DNA of 64,000 nucleotides from JBLWXV01 sp048267245 (lineage in GTDB: Bacteria; Bdellovibrionota; Bacteriovoracia; Bacteriovoracales; Bacteriovoracaceae). Shown piece after piece: positions 35,002 to 43,026 of this stretch (position 1 is the first letter of the stretch; each line of letters begins with the position of its first letter). The DNA is taken from contig JBLWXV010000001.1 in NCBI GenBank assembly GCA_048267245.1, positions 2,046,001-2,110,000 on the forward strand, in the 5' to 3' direction. The notes under the pieces were generated by a model. It made no database searches. It was not told where the DNA came from and saw nothing but the letters and a program-made list of their open reading frames with translations. The translations under genes and the position numbers were made by a program.

Positions 35002-35523
35002 ATGAAAAAGTTAATTTTGATTCTCGCCCTTAGTCTCTCATGTGCCTATGCCTCTGATCTTCAAACTCACTTTGACTCACTTGTTAAGCCCTCGGCCGAT
35101 CAGGGAGAGTTTACGCTCAACCTCTCAATCTCTAAGAGCGCTACAACCGCGAGCGCGCTCAAAGAAATTCTCAGTGATCTTGAGTATATGGAAGACATCA
35201 ATATCGAATCAATTGAGGTTGAGTATATGAAAGACCCGGCCGCCAAAGTTGAAGAGGCCATCTCTAAGCTTGGACTAGGTCTTGATGGGTTTTTTTGTAG
35301 TGCATTTAAAGATTTTAATGATAGTGACGACTATGAGACTGGAAAGTGTGGGGAGCTTGTTCGCTCACTGCTTCTTCCCTTCTTCAACACAAAAGGTCTC
35401 TTTCGCGCCAAGACAATCTACGTTGAGGGCAATAATTGGGGGGATCTCATTTACTCGCATCTCATTCTTGAGACTCAAGAGGAGACGATTGTCCTAGACT
35501 TTGATATTGTTCACGAAATTTAA
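35002..35523 (+). CDS. Exported hypothetical protein
   Basis: The frame opens at 34963, but ATG at 35002 follows AAAGG by six bases and begins the signal peptide MKKLILILALSLSCAYAS, giving 173 residues. The mature part alternates helices and strands and has two cysteines in the middle (FFCSAFKDF and GKCGELVR). The central segment TLNLSISKSATTASALKEI followed by NIESIEVEYM resembles a ferredoxin-like alpha/beta unit, but I do not recognise a family. It is closed by a strong bidirectional terminator. Confidence 0.72.
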   Translation: MKKLILILALSLSCAYASDLQTHFDSLVKPSADQGEFTLNLSISKSATTASALKEILSDLEYMEDINIESIEVEYMKDPAAKVEEAISKLGLGLDGFFCSAFKDFNDSDDYETGKCGELVRSLLLPFFNTKGLFRAKTIYVEGNNWGDLIYSHLILETQEETIVLDFDIVHEI

Positions 35524-35528
35524 GAAGT

Positions 35529-35564
35529 AAAAAAAAGCCTCTCGGATGAGAGGCTTTTTTTTTA
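35529..35564. terminator. Bidirectional terminator
   Basis: Stem AAGCCTCTC/GAGAGGCTT (35535-35543 with 35548-35556) has a GGAT loop, an A-run on its left and a T-run on its right. It can serve both the exported protein gene and the convergent histone-like gene. Confidence 0.88.
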
Positions 35565-36344
35565 CTTGGATTTTTTCTTGGTTGTCTTTTTTGCTGTTTT
35601 GTTAGTTGTTTTTTTGGCAGTCTTTTTGGCCGTACTTGGGGCCGCCTTCTTCACCGTCTTTTTCGCTGTTTTCTTCACCGCTTTCTTAGCGGTGGTTTTT
35701 TTTGCAGCGCTTGGCGCAGCTTTCTTTGCTACTTTTTTCTCTGTCTTCTTTTCTGCCTTCTTGGCGGTTTTGGCAGGTGCTTTCTTGGCGCTCTTCTTCT
35801 CTACTTTCTTAGTGGCCTTAGTGACTTTCTTTTCTGCGGCACTGGCGGCAGACTTTGCGCGCTCACCCAGGGTATTGACCTTCTTCTTGACTTCCTTGCG
35901 GGCCTTTTCAACTTCTTGTTCAACTTCGCGGGCCACGCGCTTGGCTTCGCGCTCTACATCGGCCTTGACTTTAAGGGCATCCTTTTTCATTTGCTCAGCT
36001 TCTCTGACAACTTCTTTAGAGACGCGATCAATGGCGGTATTGATTTTTTTCTTTGTGGTCTTAACCACAGTTTCAAAGACGTCCATGGTTTCGCCGGCGT
36101 CTAATTTTAACTTTCTAAGCTCTTCGACGAGCTGGGCGTAGAATCCCTGGATTTTCTTTTTCTGAACATTGACCTTGTCATAGCGCTGATGAAAAACCGT
36201 TGCCAGTTCCTGGTAGCGCTCTTCATTGAGTGACTTAATTTGCGTCAAAAGTTCCATGCACTTTTCACGAAAATCGGCCTTCTTCTTTTTGACTTGTCCT
36301 TCGAGTTGCTCTTTTTGTTTCTTTAGAAAATCTGGAAGTCCCAT
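35562..36344 (-). CDS. Histone H1-like Lys/Ala-rich protein
   Basis: This 260-residue protein has a helical, coiled-coil-prone N-terminal part (residues about 1-155, with repeated charged helices such as EQMKKDALKVKADVEREAKR). A very basic tail of repeated K-K-x-A/T units follows (for example KKAAPSAAKKTTAKKAVKKT and a second copy with KKAAPSTAKKTAKKTT). Such tails are typical of bacterial histone H1-like nucleoid proteins (HctB/AlgP type) that bind DNA without sequence preference. GGAG precedes the ATG. The long open frame on the opposite strand is an artefact of the repetitive tail. The repeats make length variation between strains likely. Confidence 0.8.
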   Translation of the reverse strand: MGLPDFLKKQKEQLEGQVKKKKADFREKCMELLTQIKSLNEERYQELATVFHQRYDKVNVQKKKIQGFYAQLVEELRKLKLDAGETMDVFETVVKTTKKKINTAIDRVSKEVVREAEQMKKDALKVKADVEREAKRVAREVEQEVEKARKEVKKKVNTLGERAKSAASAAEKKVTKATKKVEKKSAKKAPAKTAKKAEKKTEKKVAKKAAPSAAKKTTAKKAVKKTAKKTVKKAAPSTAKKTAKKTTNKTAKKTTKKKSK

Positions 36345-36470
36345 GATGATCTCCGCCCTTTAAGGATCAGGTTAATACCCCCCAAGTTTATCACATTTTT
36401 TAATTGTGGGCCCGTGCTCACTCCTTTAAGATGGGATATCTTACGTTCATCACAGCTATATGGAGTTTCT

Positions 36471-37484
36471 ATGAATCACGCGTCAAATAAGAAGTACCAC
36501 GTCTACGGGATCGGCAACGCTCTAGTCGATATGGAATTTGAAGTCACAGATGACTATCTGGCGCGCATGAATGTTGAAAAGGGTGTGATGACACTCGTTG
36601 AAGAGGAGCGTCAATCAGAGCTTCTCTCTGTGCTCTCTGGCGAGCAACACAAGCGCGCCTGTGGCGGCTCTGCTGCCAACTCAATTATCGCCGTGGCCGC
36701 TCTTGGTGGGAAGTCATTCTATTCTTGCAAGGTCGCCAGCGATGAGAGTGGTGATTTCTATGCCAGCGATCTCAGTTCTCACGGGGTCGTGACCAATCTT
36801 AAGAGTGAGCGCGAACAGGGCAAGACGGGCAAGTGCATGGTCTTCGTGACGCCTGACGCCGAGCGCACAATGAATACTTACCTTGGGATTACTGCCAATT
36901 TTAGCGAGCGCGAACTTGTGCTCGATGAAATTGCTCAAAGTGAATACCTCTATATTGAGGGCTATCTCGTAACTGCACCCAATGCTCGCGCCGCCGCGAT
37001 TAAGGCCAAGGCCCACGCTGAGGCAGTTGGAGTAAAGACAGCTCTCACATTTAGTGACCCCAGTATGACTTCTTACTTTGCTGAAGGTCTAAAGGAAATG
37101 CTTGGAGAGAGCGGCGTTGATCTTCTCTTTTGTAACGGATCTGAGGCGATGCAATTTACGGGCTGCAAAAGTGTAGAAGAGGCGGCCGTGGAACTTAAGA
37201 AGTATGCCCGCTCATTTGCTATCACTCTAGGCCCCAAGGGTGCCCTGGTCTTTGATGGGGAGCATGATATTGAAATCGTTGCCCCTCAAGTAAAGCCAAT
37301 TGATTCAAATGGCGCTGGTGATCTCTTTGCCGGGTCTTTTCTCTATGCTATTACCCATGGAAAGTCCTACGCCGAAGCTGCACGCCTGGCCACAACTGCC
37401 GCCAGTGAACTTGTGACTCGCTTTGGGCCAAGACTTCCTAAAGATAAACTTCTCACAATTAAAGATACTGTATTTGGAGCCTAA
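36471..37484 (+). CDS. PfkB-family sugar/nucleoside kinase (adenosine kinase-like)
   Basis: The frame opens at 36414; the ATG at 36471 follows GGAG by seven bases and gives 337 residues. PfkB family motifs are YGIGNALVDMEF at the N-terminus, CGGSAANSIIAVAALGG (signature 1), GPKGALVFDG, and SNGAGDLFAGSFLYA (signature 2 with the catalytic Asp). The overall layout resembles adenosine kinase and related sugar kinases. It phosphorylates a nucleoside or sugar with ATP; adenosine is a reasonable but unproven substrate. It lies four bases upstream of asnS, so the two are probably co-transcribed. Confidence 0.85.
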   Translation: MNHASNKKYHVYGIGNALVDMEFEVTDDYLARMNVEKGVMTLVEEERQSELLSVLSGEQHKRACGGSAANSIIAVAALGGKSFYSCKVASDESGDFYASDLSSHGVVTNLKSEREQGKTGKCMVFVTPDAERTMNTYLGITANFSERELVLDEIAQSEYLYIEGYLVTAPNARAAAIKAKAHAEAVGVKTALTFSDPSMTSYFAEGLKEMLGESGVDLLFCNGSEAMQFTGCKSVEEAAVELKKYARSFAITLGPKGALVFDGEHDIEIVAPQVKPIDSNGAGDLFAGSFLYAITHGKSYAEAARLATTAASELVTRFGPRLPKDKLLTIKDTVFGA

Positions 37485-37488
37485 GAGT

Positions 37489-38886
37489 ATGAGCGAGATT
37501 TTAAAGATTAAGGATATTGTTGCTGATCACATTAAGGACCGTGAAGCTTCGGTTCGCGGTTGGGTTCGCTCTGTGCGAAACTCAAAGGCTTTCTCCTTTC
37601 TCGTTGTGAACGATGGCTCATGCCAAGAGAGTCTGCAAATTGTTTTAGACGGCTCAATGGAGGGCTACGCCGATGCCGCCTCACTGCTGACTGGTTCAAG
37701 CGTGTGCGTAACTGGCAAGCTCGTCGAGTCTCAAGGCAAGGGGCAGAATATTGAAATGCAGGCGACTAAAGTTGAAATTATTGGTCGAGCTGATGAGTCT
37801 TATCCCATTCAAAAGAAGGGAACGAGTCTTGAATTTCTACGCGAAGTGGCCCACCTTCGCCCCCGCACCAATCTCTTTGGCGCGATCTTTCGCATTCGCC
37901 ACACCCTGGCCTTTGCTACTCATGAGTTTTTTAACCAAAATGGTTTCTACTATATCAACACACCGATTATCACTGGGATCGACGCTGAGGGGGCGGGGGA
38001 GATGTTTAACGTCTCGACTCTCTCTATGGAAAATCCACCGCGCACAGACAAAGGCGAAGTGGACTTCTCGCGCGACTATTTTGGAAAGAGTGTGAACCTC
38101 ACTGTGAGCGGTCAGCTCGAAGCCGAGTGCTTTGCTTGTGGCATGGGCTCTGTCTATACATTTGGTCCTACCTTTCGCTCTGAGAATTCAAACACCTTTC
38201 GCCATCTCTCTGAGTTTTGGATGATCGAACCTGAGGTGGCCTTCGCTGACTTAGATAATGTGGCCGATTTGGCCACGGAGTATATTAAGCATCTCATCCA
38301 AGCAGTGCTCACGCGCAACCCCTCAGACCTCGCTTTTCTTGACTCGCGAAGAGAAAAGGGAGAAGAGAAGGTCGTTCCTATTCTAGAGCACGTTCTAAAG
38401 AGTCCTTTTGTTAAGATTACTTATACTGAAGCGATGGATATTTGCGCCAAGTCTGGTCGCAAATTTGAGTACCCAACGATCTGGGGACATGAGCTTCAAA
38501 CTGAGCACGAGCGCTTTCTCACCGAAGAGCACTTTAAGGCGCCAGTAATCGTGACTGACTACCCTAAAGATGTGAAGGCCTTCTATATGAAGCAGGGCCC
38601 GGATGGAAAAACTGTTCGCGCCATGGACGTACTCGTGCCTGGGGTAGGGGAAATTATCGGTGGATCTCAGCGTGAGGAAAACCTTGAAAAACTCCAGGCC
38701 CGCATGCGCGATATGCATATGAATGAAGAGGCACTTAAGTGGTATCTCGATCTTAGACGCTTTGGAACCGTTCCCCATGCTGGTTTTGGGCTGGGATTTG
38801 AGCGCTTTGTCATGTACGTGACTGGTGTTAAGAATATTCGCGACACCATCCCATTCCCAAGAACGCCAAAGAACTGCGAGTTTTAA
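37489..38886 (+). CDS. asnS: Asparaginyl-tRNA synthetase
   Basis: This class IIb synthetase charges tRNA-Asn. The ATG at 37489 lies four bases after the kinase stop, with GGAG upstream. The longer frame from 37423 is inside the kinase. The N-terminal OB-fold anticodon domain contains VRGWVRSVRNSKAFSFLVVNDGS. The catalytic core has FFNQNGFYYINTPIIT (motif 1 region), FGPTFRSENSNTFRHLSEFWMIEPE (read in parts; motif 2) and GFGLGFERFVMYVTG (motif 3). Length 465 residues equals the E. coli enzyme. The next gene starts directly at its stop codon. Confidence 0.96.
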   Translation: MSEILKIKDIVADHIKDREASVRGWVRSVRNSKAFSFLVVNDGSCQESLQIVLDGSMEGYADAASLLTGSSVCVTGKLVESQGKGQNIEMQATKVEIIGRADESYPIQKKGTSLEFLREVAHLRPRTNLFGAIFRIRHTLAFATHEFFNQNGFYYINTPIITGIDAEGAGEMFNVSTLSMENPPRTDKGEVDFSRDYFGKSVNLTVSGQLEAECFACGMGSVYTFGPTFRSENSNTFRHLSEFWMIEPEVAFADLDNVADLATEYIKHLIQAVLTRNPSDLAFLDSRREKGEEKVVPILEHVLKSPFVKITYTEAMDICAKSGRKFEYPTIWGHELQTEHERFLTEEHFKAPVIVTDYPKDVKAFYMKQGPDGKTVRAMDVLVPGVGEIIGGSQREENLEKLQARMRDMHMNEEALKWYLDLRRFGTVPHAGFGLGFERFVMYVTGVKNIRDTIPFPRTPKNCEF

Positions 38887-39396
38887 ATGAAGCAATGGCC
38901 CCAAAATCTTATTCAATCTCTTTTGATTCTCATACTTTTGGGGCTTGCTGCTTGTAATCGCGATAATCAAAGTCAATCCATTGTGGCCTCTAACCCGGAT
39001 GAGGTTGCCGGCACTCTATGGGGCGCTGACGACGATCACTCAGGGGTTCGAGACGACGTAGAGGCTTGGATTTTAAAGAGTGAGTACTCGGCCGATGAGA
39101 AGAAGGCACTGCACTTTCTTGCCCTTAACTATCAGGGACTGCTCTTAAATGGCGCCGCCCCTGAGGACGCCGATCGCCTCTTGCACGATTACACCCGAGC
39201 ACTGGATTGCCTCAATTATACTTTTGGGCCCGAGCGGGCCAGGGATGTGCGCGAGACCCTCAAGCGCGTTCAATTCGACACCCCCAAGCGCATTTCGCGT
39301 TTTCGCGAACATACCAAGCACTTCACACCGGACAAAATAAAACCTCTTGAAAGTTACAAGAGCAAATTAGACATTTGTCCATTTTCTAAAGACTAG
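38887..39396 (+). CDS. Lipoprotein with a calcium-binding-like motif
   Basis: The ATG is directly after the asnS stop, with no separate strong ribosome-binding site, so translation is probably coupled. The 169-residue product has a lipobox LAAC near residue 23. Soon after comes DDDHSGVRDDVEAWI, which resembles the D-x-D-x-N-G-x-x-D-D calcium loops seen in many exported bacterial proteins. The remainder is helical with two cysteines (LDCLNY and DICPF). The family is not recognised, and its presence behind asnS gives no clue to function. Confidence 0.75.
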   Translation: MKQWPQNLIQSLLILILLGLAACNRDNQSQSIVASNPDEVAGTLWGADDDHSGVRDDVEAWILKSEYSADEKKALHFLALNYQGLLLNGAAPEDADRLLHDYTRALDCLNYTFGPERARDVRETLKRVQFDTPKRISRFREHTKHFTPDKIKPLESYKSKLDICPFSKD

Positions 39397-39405
39397 GCCC
39401 ACACA

Positions 39406-39421
39406 ACCCTAATATTAGGGT
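39406..39421. repeat. Perfect 16-base palindrome
   Basis: ACCCTAATATTAGGGT lies 10 bases after the lipoprotein stop and about 150 bases before the exported nuclease operon. No T-run follows it, so a terminator is unlikely; an operator is possible. Confidence 0.55.
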
Positions 39422-39499
39422 GTCACTCCCACCTACAAGTCGTGAAAACTTTTCAAAAGGCGGACCTTTCCTTTGCCTTTAACACCCCTAAGTATTAGA

Positions 39500-39528
39500 T
39501 TGCGGTAAGTCTTTTTCATAACTTAAGT
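39500..39528 (+). promoter_or_regulatory. Possible promoter of the exported nuclease operon
   Basis: TTGCGG (39500-39505) and TTAAGT (39523-39528) are separated by 17 bases, 45 bases before the first ATG. The -10 is poor. Confidence 0.3.
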
Positions 39529-39572
39529 TAAATTGCAGGTCCTCTTCGGATGGCCCCAAACATTGGATCCTC

Positions 39573-41000
39573 ATGAACCGCTCACTGCTCTTACTGCCGC
39601 TCGTTTGTTCATCGCTCATTGCTAGCGCTATCGCTCAAGATCTTCCAACCGAAGATAAACTTGAAACGTCTGCTTCACTTGGTGAAAAGCAAGTTCCCAC
39701 TGGTTTCTTTTTAGAGAAAGTTTCCTATGAGGAATATGTCTATTCACGCTCAAAGAAGACAGAGCTAGGTGATCAAGTTGAAATTGATGCTGCCATTAGA
39801 TACCAGCACGATGAAAATACTTTTGGTCGCTTTCGTTTTGAAACTGATCCTGTCGACAACCGCTTTAACAATAAGACTTCTAAGTTTGAACTCCTGGGAG
39901 GCCACAAGCGCGGCAACTTCCTAGTTCAAATCGACACCGAACTCAACTCAAATGATGGTGGTGGCACGAGTATTGGTTTTGATCTCGATAGCGAGGGAAC
40001 CTTTCTCGGCTACAAGAGTGATGAAGGTCTTGGTCTAACTTTCTATCCCTTTAACTTTGATGGCGAGGTTGGGGTTGAGTTTGACACTTATGACGTCACC
40101 CGTATCTACTATATTGATGGCTCTCCAAGCACTGTGAATAACACTCAGCTTGGGACGGAGAAGGTCGCTGAAAAAACTATCCCTGGATTGGAACTAAGCT
40201 TTGAGCCAACCTTTCTTAAAGGTCTTAAACTCTACGCCGGTGCCGGGATTGCAACCTACCTCTATCCAACCAATGCAAATTACAATATCACATCTAATCG
40301 CGCAGCTGATCGCTGGGAGCGCCGTCAAGATTTTGGTTACAAATTTGGTGCTCGCTATAGAGGTGATCGCCAGGGGCTTAGTCTTGAGGCCGTAGGTCAC
40401 GACAAGTCAGAAGAGACGGGCTCACTTCTAGAAGCGGCCGCCTCGCTTAACTTCTTTACTTTCGGTCTTCCAGGTGGTCTTGCTTCTGATCTCTTTATAG
40501 AAGGTGAAATCACAGTCACTAAGGCCGGCAAAGCTCCTTACCGCTTAAGCCGCACAGGAACATGGTTTGAGCAAACATCACCTTTTCAACCGGTTTACTC
40601 TGATTATTATGGCAATACTCAAAATTGGGTTGGAAAGACTGATAGTGCCTATGCACTTAAGGTAGGTCATAAGCTCAGCGACAGCTTTCTTCCTTATGCC
40701 TTTTATCGCTACCAAGGTAAGAACTTTATTTTTAAAGAGCGCGAGTCAGCTCATACACTTAGAACCGCCGATGAGGCGCTCTCACATGGTGGACTTAATC
40801 GCTTCGGCCTTGGTCTCTATAAGGTCTATGACAAATTCACCATTAATCCTGAGTTTGAATGGTTAAAGGCCAATAACGCTGTTTTTGGCAACAGCTCTGA
40901 TGTGCGTGCCGATCGCGTACTCTCAAGCTTTAAGAAAAACGACTTTCTGCTCTATCTTATTGTTTCTTATAACTTTGATGGCTCAAAGGTTATTAAGTAG
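39573..41000 (+). CDS. Outer-membrane beta-barrel protein
   Basis: The 475-residue protein has a signal peptide (MNRSLLLLPLVCSSLIASAIAQ). The mature part is made of alternating amphipathic strands (for example GRFRFETDPVDNRF, GLSLEAVGHDKS) and ends in YLIVSYNFDGSKVIK, close to but not ending in the aromatic residue of a classical barrel. I read it as an outer-membrane barrel of the alginate-export/porin type. It opens a four-gene operon with gaps of 6, 7 and 12 bases, all encoding exported products, and could be a channel or anchor for them. GGATC precedes the ATG. Confidence 0.75.
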   Translation: MNRSLLLLPLVCSSLIASAIAQDLPTEDKLETSASLGEKQVPTGFFLEKVSYEEYVYSRSKKTELGDQVEIDAAIRYQHDENTFGRFRFETDPVDNRFNNKTSKFELLGGHKRGNFLVQIDTELNSNDGGGTSIGFDLDSEGTFLGYKSDEGLGLTFYPFNFDGEVGVEFDTYDVTRIYYIDGSPSTVNNTQLGTEKVAEKTIPGLELSFEPTFLKGLKLYAGAGIATYLYPTNANYNITSNRAADRWERRQDFGYKFGARYRGDRQGLSLEAVGHDKSEETGSLLEAAASLNFFTFGLPGGLASDLFIEGEITVTKAGKAPYRLSRTGTWFEQTSPFQPVYSDYYGNTQNWVGKTDSAYALKVGHKLSDSFLPYAFYRYQGKNFIFKERESAHTLRTADEALSHGGLNRFGLGLYKVYDKFTINPEFEWLKANNAVFGNSSDVRADRVLSSFKKNDFLLYLIVSYNFDGSKVIK

Positions 41001-41006
41001 GTTTAT

Positions 41007-43019
41007 ATGAAAAGACAAAAACTCATCACAGTTTCACTTCTTCTTAGCCTAGCAGGTCTTCCTCTTCTCTCTGGATGTAGTGGAGACTCGGAGGTGGGTT
41101 CTGTCGATACGGTTGGAGCTAATAGAGAGCTCATCTCTGAAGCCGATCAGATTCAAGAGGCCGTGACTCAAGGTCGCTTACTTCGCTCTAGTTCTGAGCG
41201 AGATCGCAATGGTCTGACTGCTTCTTTAAGAGATGCTAGAAGTGCTCTCATTCGTCTTGGAAGAAATAATACAGATCGCCTGGGGATTGAACTTGGTTAC
41301 CGCGCTCTTAAAGAACTAGAGCGTCTTTATATCCTCCGTGGCGACATGGGTGTTCTCACTGAGTTCTACCGCGACCTTGGCAATGTGGTGAGTGAATCGG
41401 CGCGCGCAGCTGGTGTGGTTTTAGACGATCTCGCCTGGACTCAATTTAGCTATGCCTTTAGCGATGATGTTGCTCCCTTTGCTACCCAGACTACGGGACC
41501 AGAGTGGTCGACAGGGGTCTCTCTTGATAAGAGTTATATCCGCGTGAGACAATCCGGTAAGACCAATCAAGCTTGGCTTATTTCTCCCTCATTTGATCTC
41601 ACTCAAATGACAAATCCTGGTTTTAAAATTACTCACAACACAAGTATGGAAAAGAATGATCGCTTTAACGATCCCTTTAACCGCGTGTTGATTAATCAAA
41701 CCGTCTTTAAAGTAATGGTCTCTACTAAATATGAAGATGGAGATGCGCTCAACCTAGAAGACTGGGTTGATGTCTCTGCTGGTCTTGGAGTCATGCCAAC
41801 AGGAGTGGATTTTCATACAGTTGAGAGTGCTGTTGTGGATCTCTCTTCTTATATTAGTGAAAAAACTGTGGTTGCTTTCGTCTTTAACGAAGATACAAGT
41901 GTCGTTGGACGCCAGTATCTTAGCTGGCAAATTAATAAATTTGATCTCGTTGGCGCAGGTGAACTCAAGGCCGTCTCCCCTAGAGCGAAGCCGCTTCTTG
42001 TGAGTGCAATTGAAGATAATCAACTCGCTCCTTTTGTGAAAATTCCAATGAGCGCAGAAGCGCCTGCTTGGGAGTATTTTCAGATTGGCTCAAGTCCAAA
42101 ATTTGCTAAGATCTCTGCGAATTCTAAAGAGGGCGAGTCATGGTTACTTTCACCAAAGTATAAGATAAAAAATGCCGACACACTCTCGCTAGTTGTAAAA
42201 GAAGTTGTTCGCAATCCCAAATTTGATCAAATGGAAATTCTCATTTCAACCGACTACAATGGGGGAGATCCCACTAAGTCTAATTGGGAGAAATTAGAAA
42301 GGGCCGATCTTGCAAATATTCCTGCCGGCGAGTGGACTGATGTTGTCTCAGGTCCCTATGATTTAGCAAAATACTTTGGTAGTGACATTGTCGTAGGCAT
42401 GAAGTTTACAAGTCAAACAGGCGATAATCACGACTGGGAAATTGCCACTCTCTCTTTTGTGGGGGAAGGCGATGAGATCAGTTTCGAGCGCTACAAAGTA
42501 ACATTTGATATTCCCGGAAGTACGCCAACTGGTGATTCAATTGCCGCATTTAATTTCAATTTTGGGGCAGAGGGCTTTACCACAAGTAATGTGAGTGGCA
42601 CTCCTGCTGAGTTTAAGCTCACAAGCCGCGACAATCGCCAGTATTACAATATCTCCGGATTTAAACCAAAGAGAGAGGGGGTGGTTCGCCTCATTTCACC
42701 AGAAGTTGAGTTAAAGGCTTCAGCTGGTTCTAAAGTTGCTCTTAAAGTCACCCAGAATTTTAATTTTTATAAGCCGGCCGATCATGACAAGAAACTTCTA
42801 AAGATTTTTCTCGCCGATTCAAGTGGAAATGAAGAAGAAATTCTCTTTAAAACAACTCCAACTGGTGACAATTTTGACATTGTAACTTCCGAAGCCCTCG
42901 TGCTTTCAGATTCTTGGGTTGGCAAAAAGGCCAAATTAATATTTGAATACGCAACAGGCGACAATGTTTTTCCCCAGTGGAATATCTATGATGCCAGCTT
43001 TGTTCAGGTAAGCGAGTAG
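41007..43019 (+). CDS. Lipoprotein with repeated choice-of-anchor-J-like domains
   Basis: The 670-residue product has a lipobox LLSGC near residue 24. After a helical region (residues about 40-140) come three related beta-sandwich segments, roughly 145-315, 325-480 and 500-670. Each has the pattern W-L-I/L-SP followed by a strand and then VSTKYEDGD- or ISTDYNGGD-type loops, WVDVSAG or WTDVVSG, and a final W-x-I strand. This resembles the choice-of-anchor J/cleaved-adhesin domain found in surface proteins, often beside nucleases. It probably sits on the cell surface with its neighbours. Confidence 0.75.
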   Translation: MKRQKLITVSLLLSLAGLPLLSGCSGDSEVGSVDTVGANRELISEADQIQEAVTQGRLLRSSSERDRNGLTASLRDARSALIRLGRNNTDRLGIELGYRALKELERLYILRGDMGVLTEFYRDLGNVVSESARAAGVVLDDLAWTQFSYAFSDDVAPFATQTTGPEWSTGVSLDKSYIRVRQSGKTNQAWLISPSFDLTQMTNPGFKITHNTSMEKNDRFNDPFNRVLINQTVFKVMVSTKYEDGDALNLEDWVDVSAGLGVMPTGVDFHTVESAVVDLSSYISEKTVVAFVFNEDTSVVGRQYLSWQINKFDLVGAGELKAVSPRAKPLLVSAIEDNQLAPFVKIPMSAEAPAWEYFQIGSSPKFAKISANSKEGESWLLSPKYKIKNADTLSLVVKEVVRNPKFDQMEILISTDYNGGDPTKSNWEKLERADLANIPAGEWTDVVSGPYDLAKYFGSDIVVGMKFTSQTGDNHDWEIATLSFVGEGDEISFERYKVTFDIPGSTPTGDSIAAFNFNFGAEGFTTSNVSGTPAEFKLTSRDNRQYYNISGFKPKREGVVRLISPEVELKASAGSKVALKVTQNFNFYKPADHDKKLLKIFLADSSGNEEEILFKTTPTGDNFDIVTSEALVLSDSWVGKKAKLIFEYATGDNVFPQWNIYDASFVQVSE

Positions 43020-43026
43020 GGGTACT

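Noticed and set aside
35566..36141. A 191-residue plus-strand ORF rich in Phe, Val and Ala
   Set aside because: It is the antisense reading of the Lys/Ala-rich histone-like tail; the composition is an artefact and there is no ribosome-binding site.
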